This document shows, piece after piece, positions 1 through 6,281 of a stretch of 9,580 nt of DNA (its first letter is position 1; each line of letters begins with the position of its first letter). The stretch lies in the NCBI GenBank assembly GCA_021785315.1, contig JAJYFX010000041.1, positions 1 to 9,580 of the forward strand, given 5' to 3'. The stretch is from Actinomycetes bacterium (lineage in GTDB: Bacteria; Actinomycetota; Acidimicrobiia; Acidimicrobiales; Acidimicrobiaceae). Under the pieces are notes generated by a model. It saw nothing but the letters and a program-made list of their open reading frames with translations, searched no databases and had not been told where the DNA came from. Both the position numbers and the translations under genes were made by a program.

Positions 1-611
1 TCTTTTACCTCTTCAGGAAGAGCATGGTAGTCGGGTGTGTCTACCAGCCCGGGAAAAACTATGTTGCTCGTAACGCCATTCCGTGCATATTCCAACGCAA
101 CCGATTTTGCCAAACCAAGTAATGCGGCCATACTTGCCACATAGCCAACCTGCCCATATGCCCCACTAGACACCGCCCTTGAGGAAACAAAGATGAACCT
201 CCCCCAGCCCCTCTCCTTCATGGAGTCAATCACCTGCTTGACGCAGTAAAAAGCTCCGGTCGTGGTATAGGCGATTTCGTTGTCCCAATCCTCTACCTTC
301 ATCTGAGAAATGGGGGCAATATTGTTTTTAACGCTGTCTTCGAATACCATTATGTCGACTGGCCCTAATCCAGCGACAACTTTCTCAAAAGCCGCAGCTA
401 CGTTGTCTGGATCCAATAGATTTATCGTTCCAGCAACTGCAATACCGGACTTCTCCTGAACGATGCGAGCTGTCTCTTCTGCCTCGTCAAGGTACCGGTC
501 TAAAACTGCGACTCTTGCTCCCTCCTCAGCCATGACCATACAAATGGCTCGCCCGACTCCAGCGCCCCCTCCTACAACCACCACTGTTTTGCCAGTTAGA
601 TTCAAATCCAC
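1..611 (-). CDS. SDR-family protein with degenerate active site, BbsC-like (partial, C-terminus off the window)
   Basis: A Rossmann-fold short-chain dehydrogenase; 203 residues are visible of a usual ~250, and the gene runs off the left edge. The start is GTG at 609-611, preceded by CGGAGG at a good distance. The glycine-rich loop is GGGAGVG (14-20, the usual Thr replaced by Val13) and Asp38 ends beta2, which in the family favours NAD. The catalytic positions are mostly lost: the NNAG motif reads FEDS (90-93), the helix-4 Asn aligns with Thr116, and YxxxK reads YVASM, so Tyr157 is kept but Lys161 is Met. Ser144, 13 residues before the Tyr, is present. It follows the thiolase by 25 bases, so it is probably in the same operon. 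In the known benzylsuccinate pathway BbsC is a non-catalytic SDR scaffold that pairs with active BbsD; the gene order here fits that. It could instead be a divergent active SDR. SDR fold very sure; BbsC role inferred. Confidence 0.9.
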   Translation of the reverse strand, partial: MDLNLTGKTVVVVGGGAGVGRAICMVMAEEGARVAVLDRYLDEAEETARIVQEKSGIAVAGTINLLDPDNVAAAFEKVVAGLGPVDIMVFEDSVKNNIAPISQMKVEDWDNEIAYTTTGAFYCVKQVIDSMKERGWGRFIFVSSRAVSSGAYGQVGYVASMAALLGLAKSVALEYARNGVTSNIVFPGLVDTPDYHALPEEVK

Positions 612-636
612 TCTTGTATACCTCCGTTGAGCCTAA

Positions 637-1785
637 TTATTTTTGAAGAATATTTACGGTGCAGCTCTTAGCGTCCCCGTTCTTTTCTGCACCCATGCAC
701 TCTGCAAGAAATACATCTGCTCCCTCAACCTGACGTGCTCCAGCATTCCCTCGAAGCTGATGCACGCCCTCCACTAGCTGCGACACCGCAGTTGCGCCGA
801 GGGGGTGCCCTTTGGAAAGCAGACCTCCAGAAACATTCACGGGTAGTTTTCCGCCAAGTCTGGTCACACCTGACTCCACCAACTTGCCACCTTCGCCTTC
901 TGGGCAAAGACCCAGGCTTTCAAGGTGCATTATTTCGTTGATCGTGAATGCATCGTGACATTCGATGAAGTCAATGTCTTCCGGCCCGAGACCAGACTTC
1001 TCGTAAGCTATATCGCTGGCTCGCTTATCTTCTTCAAAATGGATAAAGTCTGGGTTGAGATCGTAAACACCTGTTACAAGCACCGATGCCTTGACATGGA
1101 TTGGCCGAGCCTTATAGCGATTGGACAAACTCGACGCACAGATGACCACAGCTGCCGCTCCATCTGCATTGGGACAGCAGCTCAGCTTGGTGAGCGGGTC
1201 TGCCATCATTGGAGCACTGAGCACTTCTTCCATGGTGATGGGGTTTCTGAACATTGCCATCGGATTCAGACTGGCGTGAAAACGATTTTTCACAGCAACA
1301 GAAGCCAGTTGTTCTTTGGTGGTGCCATAAGTATGCATGTGCAAATTTGCTCGCGACGCAAAACCGGTTATCACTACGCCGCCTTCCAATACATTGAGTT
1401 CAGTAACGCCGGGATTCATTAGCCCGAGGTTAGGAACAATCAATTTCTCAGCACCGACAACTATGGCGACGTCATACTCTCCAGAACCAACACAGGTCCA
1501 AGCCAGATTGAAAGCAGATGAACCCGAAGTGCAGGCATTTTCAATGTTGAATACCGGGATTCGGCTCACTCCGGCCTCATAAAGGACATTTTGTCCTACG
1601 GTAAATTCCTGAGTAATATGTCCTGCCTGCATGTTGGCAAAAAATCCGATATTGATCTCAGATGGCTGCACCCCCGCATCTTTGATGGCCTCGATTGCAG
1701 CGATTCCACCTAACTGTGAAAGAGTTTTGTCAATGTGCTTGCCAAATGGGACCATGCCCACGCCAATTATGTCTACATCTCTCAT
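637..1785 (-). CDS. SCP2-type thiolase, probable 2-acylsuccinyl-CoA (BbsB-like) thiolase subunit
   Basis: A 382-residue full-length thiolase of the lipid-transfer/SCP2 type, expected to cleave a 3-oxoacyl-CoA with free CoA in the cytoplasm. Visible residues: nucleophilic Cys85 in NACTSGSSA, His277 in ECHDAF (the SCP2-type counterpart of NEAF), His327 in GHPLGAT and Cys363 in ECMG. The N-terminal strand VDIIGVGMVPFGKH and the ADGAAA stretch near 207-212 are typical of the family. Its ATG (1783-1785) overlaps the stop of the DUF35 gene by four bases (ATGA), which suggests translational coupling and equimolar synthesis. Thiolase/DUF35 pairs are known in BbsAB (benzoylsuccinyl-CoA thiolase) and in steroid side-chain aldolases of the Ltp2/ChsH2 type. 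The adjoining degenerate SDR and hydratase favour the Bbs-like reading. The exact substrate cannot be read from the sequence. Confidence 0.93.
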   Translation of the reverse strand: MRDVDIIGVGMVPFGKHIDKTLSQLGGIAAIEAIKDAGVQPSEINIGFFANMQAGHITQEFTVGQNVLYEAGVSRIPVFNIENACTSGSSAFNLAWTCVGSGEYDVAIVVGAEKLIVPNLGLMNPGVTELNVLEGGVVITGFASRANLHMHTYGTTKEQLASVAVKNRFHASLNPMAMFRNPITMEEVLSAPMMADPLTKLSCCPNADGAAAVVICASSLSNRYKARPIHVKASVLVTGVYDLNPDFIHFEEDKRASDIAYEKSGLGPEDIDFIECHDAFTINEIMHLESLGLCPEGEGGKLVESGVTRLGGKLPVNVSGGLLSKGHPLGATAVSQLVEGVHQLRGNAGARQVEGADVFLAECMGAEKNGDAKSCTVNILQK

Positions 1786-2198
1786 CGTGCGTCACTTCCA
1801 TTTTCAGGGGTAAAGTAATACCTCAGACAAGGCTCACTGTCGGGACCCACTCCCATCTCGCCAACCCGTAAGCTGACCCGTTTCCCAATGCCAAGTTCAT
1901 TTAGATTTGCCGGGTCGAACAGGCTGAAGACCTTGATGCCATCAGCTTCGAGATTTACCCAGCCGACCGCATATGGGGAAGGTAAATTCCAAAGTGGCTT
2001 TATTCTCAGCGTCGCAAACGTGTAAACCGTGCCTTCTGCAGACAGTTCAACTTCTTGAAGTTCACCCATGCAATGGGGACACGCCATGGGTACTGGAAAG
2101 TACTTTTCATTGCAAGTCGCGCAGAGCGCACCAAGTAACTTTGGCGGTGGTCCTACTTTAAAGACGCCCTCTTTCATTGGTTTAAGATCACTCACCAC
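1782..2198 (-). CDS. DUF35 zinc-ribbon/OB-fold acyl-CoA-associated protein, BbsA-like thiolase partner
   Basis: A 138-residue protein with the two-part DUF35 architecture: an N-terminal helix, a zinc ribbon with Cys26/Cys29 (CATC) and Cys40/Cys43 (CPHC), then an OB-fold from about residue 50 to 135 with the characteristic EGTVYTFATLR strand and YAVGWVNLEADG. In this family the protein forms an obligate complex with an SCP2-type thiolase or aldolase and helps to bind the CoA substrate; BbsA does so for BbsB. The start is GTG at 2196-2198, with GAGGGG about eight bases upstream; a second GTG follows at once at 2193-2195 and could also be used. The gene lies 34 bases after the hydratase and overlaps the thiolase by four bases. 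All four zinc-binding Cys are present, so it is probably functional. Family sure; the exact partner is inferred from the overlap. Confidence 0.92.
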   Translation of the reverse strand: MVSDLKPMKEGVFKVGPPPKLLGALCATCNEKYFPVPMACPHCMGELQEVELSAEGTVYTFATLRIKPLWNLPSPYAVGWVNLEADGIKVFSLFDPANLNELGIGKRVSLRVGEMGVGPDSEPCLRYYFTPENGSDAR

Positions 2199-2232
2199 GA
2201 CATTCCCCTCAAAACATTAATGTTCACTTTTC

Positions 2233-3021
2233 CTATCGACCTTTCCAAACAGGCTTTCGCTTTTCAGCAAAAGCCGCGAAACCTTCGCGCTGGTCTTCAC
2301 TGACAACGACGGCCTTAACACATTCAGCTTCATAGTTCAGTCCAGACTCAAGATCCACCTGAAGACTCATGTCAATGCACTTTTTAGCGGCCTGTACGGC
2401 TAGCGGTGCCCGATCAGCAATCTCTCTAGCCAACAAAATCGCTCGGTCCAGGCACTCCTCCCGTGGAACCGAAGCATTGACGAGACCGATACGGAAAGCC
2501 TCGTCACCACTGATGAAATTTCCGGTAAATATGAGTTGCTTTGCCATCGCCTGTCCAACGATCCGTGTCAGACGTTGGGTTCCTCCGGCTCCAGGCACTA
2601 CTCCCAATTTTGTCTCTGTCAATCCGATTTTTGCACTTTCAGAAGCGACACGTAGATCACAACAGAGAGCCAGTTCGAGTCCACCACCCAAGGCCGCGCC
2701 ATTAATAGCGGCAATTATAGGCTTTTTATAAATTTCAACTTTATGGAAAGTTTCGCGAGTTAGGTGAGCGAAGCTAAGGAATTCCGCCAAATGGTCAACA
2801 TCGCTATTAGAGCTCCTTTTAATGTCGGCACCAGCGCTAAACGCCTTACCAACTCCCGTCAACACCACAACGGCAACAGAAGCATCATTTTCGTATTCTT
2901 CGAGCAGTTCCGCAAGATCGATCAACATTTGCCGATTTATGGCATTCATCTGATCTGGCCGATTGAAACTTATGGTCGCAACAGAATCAGTGCTAACGTG
3001 CAACAGTACATCTGAAGCCAA
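2233..3021 (-). CDS. Enoyl-CoA hydratase (crotonase family), BbsH-like
   Basis: Crotonase-fold enzyme expected to add water to a 2-enoyl-CoA. The oxyanion-hole segments AFSAGADIK and INGAALGGG are intact. Both catalytic Glu of true hydratases are present: Glu116 in GGGLEL and Glu136 in LTETKLG, 20 residues apart as in rat crotonase (Glu144/Glu164). PGAGGTQRLTR follows as expected. The reading frame extends to a TTG at 3046-3048 immediately after an in-frame stop, giving 271 residues. The TTG at 3019-3021 is preferred (262 residues) because GGGGGG lies seven bases upstream of it and the longer start has no visible ribosome site. A consensus promoter ends about 55 bases upstream. It is the first gene of the cassette and fits the hydration step before SDR oxidation and thiolysis. 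Hydratase activity is well supported; substrate and start codon are less sure. Confidence 0.93.
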   Translation of the reverse strand: MASDVLLHVSTDSVATISFNRPDQMNAINRQMLIDLAELLEEYENDASVAVVVLTGVGKAFSAGADIKRSSNSDVDHLAEFLSFAHLTRETFHKVEIYKKPIIAAINGAALGGGLELALCCDLRVASESAKIGLTETKLGVVPGAGGTQRLTRIVGQAMAKQLIFTGNFISGDEAFRIGLVNASVPREECLDRAILLAREIADRAPLAVQAAKKCIDMSLQVDLESGLNYEAECVKAVVVSEDQREGFAAFAEKRKPVWKGR

Positions 3022-3076
3022 TGGCTTACCCCCCAAGTGAATGACCAACTAGTCAAGTGCAACGTATTTCAAACAG

Positions 3077-3106
3077 ATTATATAGGACTCCACTCTATCC
3101 TGTCAA
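3077..3106 (-). promoter_or_regulatory. Near-consensus sigma70 promoter of the hydratase-DUF35-thiolase-SDR operon
   Basis: Read on the minus strand, TTGACA (3106-3101) and TATAAT (3082-3077) are separated by 18 bases. Both hexamers match the consensus at all six positions. Transcription would begin near 3070, giving a leader of about 48 bases to the preferred TTG start at 3021. No other gene lies between it and the hydratase, so it should drive the whole minus-strand cassette. Confidence 0.75.
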
Positions 3107-3138
3107 AACAAAGGAATAACAACGTCACCAGCAATTTC

Positions 3139-3161
3139 ACCGACCTTTCCGGTCAATCGGT
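3139..3161. repeat. Nested inverted repeat upstream of the operon promoter (candidate operator)
   Basis: ACCGA (3139-3143) pairs with TCGGT (3157-3161), and inside it GACC (3142-3145) pairs with GGTC (3151-3154). The element is centred about 80 bases upstream of the predicted start of transcription, a position used by activators. No regulator gene is visible in the window, so its role is a guess. Confidence 0.35.
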
Positions 3162-3195
3162 TTTAGTTGAACTGAGTAGGATCTATCTCCAGATG

Positions 3196-3209
3196 ACATG
3201 CCTGCATGT
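3196..3209. repeat. Inverted repeat ACATGC-CT-GCATGT
   Basis: Two perfect six-base arms with a two-base centre, lying about 90 bases upstream of the -35 box of the minus-strand operon promoter. It has the size of a dimeric regulator site. It may also be chance. Confidence 0.3.
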
Positions 3210-3314
3210 GCATTTGCCTGCTAAAATCCACATTTACTAGGCTGGCGAAAAGGGCTATACAACATAGATTTCCTCTTCAGTGCCATCGTGAACCAGCACA
3301 TCCAATTCTCATGA

Positions 3315-3530
3315 ATTTTTCAGCCCACCCCAGATCGGCGGCGCAAAGCAGTGAATTTCTTGCTCAGCCGATCTGGGGTATCTGAGAGAAGAGCGTGCCC
3401 CACTGTCGGCCAGCACACCTCCATCCAGCGGCTCATGCCGCCAGGAACGCCATTCGAAGACGAAGTCCTTGCCAACTGGTTAAAGGGACTCTCCATTGCC
3501 CATCCCCGCTGGGGATACAAACCTGCTTAA
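3315..3530 (+). pseudogene. IS3-family transposase OrfB remnant (N-terminal HTH_21-like part)
   Basis: Translation in the frame of base 3315 gives a fragment with the IS3 OrfB N-terminal signature: PDRRRKAV, then SRSGVSERRACPTVGQH, then IQRLMPPG, DEVLANWL and finally HPRWGYKPA before a TAA at 3528-3530. In intact elements the same motifs (RRRAV.., GVSERRACRVLGQHRSTQR, HPRWGYRR) lead into the DDE integrase core, which is absent here. There is an in-frame TGA at 3312-3314 and no start codon. The fragment is therefore a dead remnant, pointing away from the hydratase operon and towards the importer operon. The phrase PRWGY is common in actinobacterial IS3 copies. The minus-strand reading of the same bases (3320-3520) is only a shadow. 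Confidence 0.75.
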
Positions 3531-3624
3531 GCCTGTCTAAGAGATCAGACGGAAAGTGAAAAGAAAGCGCGTTGCTTTATAAGCACGTCCTCGGTTTGGC
3601 TAATGAGGGCAATGCCTAACCGCC
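3531..3624. other. Gap between IS3 remnant and permease stop; weak hairpin only
   Basis: No gene is visible. TGCTT (3573-3577) and AAGCA (3581-3585) form a five-base stem with a three-base loop; on the minus strand this is followed by a T-rich run (TTTCTTTTC). It could be a weak terminator of the importer operon, but the stem is short and the T-run is not adjacent. Confidence 0.3.
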
Positions 3625-4737
3625 CTAGCTAGTCGATATGGTTTTGCGAACCAACGTGGCAATTGCAACTGCGGCAACAAGTCCGGCTCCATAAAACACG
3701 TCCTGGACCCAGCCGCTATATCCAAATAGTTCAAGACCGAAAATACCTGTCTCCAAAAAATAAATGCCTATGAGGGTCCCGATGGGATTGAAGCGGCCTG
3801 GCTGGACAACTGCAGTCCCAAGAAAAACGGCAGCCAGTGCTGGCAAAAGATAGTTAGCCGCTCCACTGGCATCAAAACCACCTGTAGTTGACACGAGCAG
3901 AAGACCTCCCAGGCCAGAGATACCCGATGAGACTAGATAAGATCCAACTCTCACACGATTGACACGTACACCTGCCAACCGGGCAACCTCCCTATTGGAC
4001 CCCACAAAGAGCATATGGCGACCAACGGGGGTCCACAAACTCATATAGGCGAACATAGCCACAAGGATTAAACCGTAGAAGAAAGATATTGGTAAACCAG
4101 CAATCGAAAACAATGCCACTTTGGAGAATGCAACATTTGAGATTGAAACCGAACTCGAGTCAGAAATCCACATGGAGATTCCAATGAGCAAGGTTCCGGT
4201 TCCTAATGTAACGATAAGACTGGAGACTCCAACCTTTATTACAAAGAATGCATTCAGTGCCCCCGAGGCAAGACATGCGAGAATCGCTATCAAACACGCT
4301 ATCGCAATATTGAGGTGATGAGTCCCGGCTAGAACTGGAATGATTGTGGCAGAAATACCCATGATAGAAGCGATCGACAGATCAAACTCTCCCACTGAAA
4401 GTGTCGTCAAGGCCGCTATTCCCAGAAATACAAGAACCTCTTGAGAACCGAAAATCGACTGTACCGTTGCCCAGCGCCCAAACTTGGTTGGCATTGAAAA
4501 ATAAAAAAACAGTGCCATTGCGAGCCACACCAAAATGAGCGCATACTTGTTCAAAAACGTCCTCTGGCGTGACTGATGAGCCAGATCGATCCGCTTTGCA
4601 CGGAATCGTCCGTCCGTCCTGCTTAGAACCTCAGACACGGGAGTCTTCGGAATAATCTCGCCGGTATCTTTCAGAACTTCAGATTCTGCATCCATTTCGT
4701 TTTGCTCTCCGTAACGGGTGAATCGGGAAGTTGTCAT
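3625..4737 (-). CDS. ABC transporter permease, RbsC-like (BPD_transp_2 family)
   Basis: A 370-residue inner-membrane permease with about ten hydrophobic segments (roughly 65-82, 99-113, 122-138, 143-165, 171-190, 204-232, 265-284, 296-311, 317-335, 347-363). Family landmarks are present: SVGEFDLSIASIMG, then LASGALNAFF with VGVSSLIVTLGT, the cytoplasmic coupling region GRHMLFVGSNREVARLAGV, and LPALAAVFLGTAV with GRFNPIGTLIG. It would form a homodimeric channel with the upstream ATPase. Its ATG (4735-4737) overlaps the ATPase stop by four bases (ATGA), so translation is probably coupled. An unusual point is a hydrophilic N-terminal extension of about 60 residues, longer than in most RbsC proteins; Met15 is an alternative start. 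The family mostly moves pentoses and other sugars, but its position beside CoA-catabolism genes leaves the cargo open. Confidence 0.93.
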   Translation of the reverse strand: MTTSRFTRYGEQNEMDAESEVLKDTGEIIPKTPVSEVLSRTDGRFRAKRIDLAHQSRQRTFLNKYALILVWLAMALFFYFSMPTKFGRWATVQSIFGSQEVLVFLGIAALTTLSVGEFDLSIASIMGISATIIPVLAGTHHLNIAIACLIAILACLASGALNAFFVIKVGVSSLIVTLGTGTLLIGISMWISDSSSVSISNVAFSKVALFSIAGLPISFFYGLILVAMFAYMSLWTPVGRHMLFVGSNREVARLAGVRVNRVRVGSYLVSSGISGLGGLLLVSTTGGFDASGAANYLLPALAAVFLGTAVVQPGRFNPIGTLIGIYFLETGIFGLELFGYSGWVQDVFYGAGLVAAVAIATLVRKTISTS

Positions 4738-6281
4738 ACCATACCCGATACAGTGTAAACTTTGTCGAGAATTTCGTCAGCATCATGGGCACTGATCTCG
4801 GATAGTCCGCCAACAACTGAGTAGACATATATCCGATCGCAAACTACAGCTAGATCTGTGGCATCGATACTGACGACCAGCACTGAAACGCCGGTATCGG
4901 CGACCTTGTGAATCTGACGAAGAATATCCTGCTTTGCCCCAACATCAACCGCCTGGGTTGGCTCATGAAGAATCAATAACCTGGGACCTACCGATAGCCA
5001 CTTGCCCATCAATACTTTTTGCTGGTTGCCCCCGCTGAACTGTTTGATTAACAAAGAGGGATCGCGTGGGCGAATTCCTAACTCCTCGCTTATGCGATGC
5101 GATTCCTCATCCTGCCAGCGTTTCGAGACAAACCACCAGCTACCACGCGAACTAAGCGTGGGCAAACTCATATTCTCTGCCATGCTCAGTTCAAACGCCA
5201 GACCATCATGTTCTCGTCGTTCAGGAACAAGCGCAATTCCAGCATGCGCACATCGGCGTACGGATGCTTTTGCCAGATCGACACGGTCTTCGTTGATAAG
5301 AATGGATCCTTCCGATGCAGCTCTTACGCCAGATAAAAGATAAGGGATTTGTTCAAATCCACACCCAGGGAGACCGGTTATGCCAACCACTTCTCCTCTA
5401 CCTATAGTGAAGCTGACACCCTCGATTCCATTGCCTTTAAGTCCGTTGACCGCGACAGCCGGCCAGGGATTGGTGATTGCCGCACGCTTTGTCAGATTAC
5501 GAATTTCCCGCCCTAACATACGTTGTACGATATCTCGCTCGCTGAGTTCAGCAGTTTTCAGGCCGCTTCCCGCAATGACCCCATCCTGCAGTACGGTCAG
5601 ATGATCGGACTGGGCCATGATCTCTTCGAGATTGTGGCTCACAAGAAGCACAGACGTACCCTGGTCAATGAATACTCGAAGCATTTCGAAGAAGCGGACC
5701 ATCTCGTCCCTTGTTAGAGAGCGGGTTGATTCGTCAAGGATAATCAAGCCGGTACCTGGTCTATTATCCCGAAGTGCCCGGGCTATGGCCACCTCGGCTC
5801 TCTGTGACGCCGACAAAGATGCAACAAGAGACTTTGGAGACACAGCCGATGACATCCGGTGCAAGATTTCGGCAGCGATTTCCTCCTGCCATTTCCAGTC
5901 GATAGTATGGAACTTTCCGCGAACTCTATAGCCTCCGACCCCGATATTCTCTGCAACAGTGAGATCGTCAATTAGACCCAAATCCTGGTGAACAACTGAA
6001 ATTCCTGCCTCATGGGCCTCAGCCCACCGGACGGGAACTGCTAAAGCTTTCCCATCCAGTGAAACTGATCCACCTGGTTCGCAGGTGTGATACCCGGTAA
6101 GTATCTTAACGAGGGTAGATTTGCCGGAGCCGTTCTCACCAACCAGCCCGTGTATTTCACCCGGTTTGACAACCATATGGAAATCACTCAGTACTTTTGT
6201 GTCACCGAACAACTTGGAGATACGGTTGACCTCAAGCCGAGGAACGGCCCCAAAGGCTTCCACGACTAACTGGTTTTCCAC
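4734..6281 (-). CDS. ABC transporter ATPase with two nucleotide-binding domains, RbsA/XylG-like
   Basis: A 515-residue duplicated ATPase that powers the neighbouring permease. Domain 1 is complete: Walker A GENGSGKST (48-56), Q-loop Gln99, signature LSASQ (156-160), Walker B LIILDE (179-184) and His216 of the H-loop. Domain 2 (about 275-515) has a degenerate P-loop, GLPGCGFE near 303-310, as is normal for this family, and a good signature, FSGGNQQK (415-422). Its Walker B, however, reads LLILHEPT: His439 replaces the metal-binding Asp that RbsA-type proteins keep. Domain 2 may thus be purely structural. The start is GTG at 6279-6281, overlapping the binding-protein gene by 16 bases; a second in-frame GTG at 6261-6263 lies just after that stop. 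Neither has a clear ribosome site. Between the binding protein and permease genes, it is part of one operon. Confidence 0.93.
   Translation of the reverse strand: MENQLVVEAFGAVPRLEVNRISKLFGDTKVLSDFHMVVKPGEIHGLVGENGSGKSTLVKILTGYHTCEPGGSVSLDGKALAVPVRWAEAHEAGISVVHQDLGLIDDLTVAENIGVGGYRVRGKFHTIDWKWQEEIAAEILHRMSSAVSPKSLVASLSASQRAEVAIARALRDNRPGTGLIILDESTRSLTRDEMVRFFEMLRVFIDQGTSVLLVSHNLEEIMAQSDHLTVLQDGVIAGSGLKTAELSERDIVQRMLGREIRNLTKRAAITNPWPAVAVNGLKGNGIEGVSFTIGRGEVVGITGLPGCGFEQIPYLLSGVRAASEGSILINEDRVDLAKASVRRCAHAGIALVPERREHDGLAFELSMAENMSLPTLSSRGSWWFVSKRWQDEESHRISEELGIRPRDPSLLIKQFSGGNQQKVLMGKWLSVGPRLLILHEPTQAVDVGAKQDILRQIHKVADTGVSVLVVSIDATDLAVVCDRIYVYSVVGGLSEISAHDADEILDKVYTVSGMV

Noticed and set aside
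925..1422. Plus-strand open frame of 165 codons opposite the thiolase
   Set aside because: It lies fully antisense to a gene with intact catalytic motifs, and its translation shows no family signature; it is a shadow.
3037..3240. Plus-strand open frame of 67 codons in the promoter region
   Set aside because: It covers the promoter and inverted repeats of the minus-strand operon, has no ribosome site and resembles no protein I know.
3320..3520. Minus-strand open frame of 66 codons
   Set aside because: The plus strand of the same bases carries clear IS3 OrfB motifs; the minus frame is its mirror.
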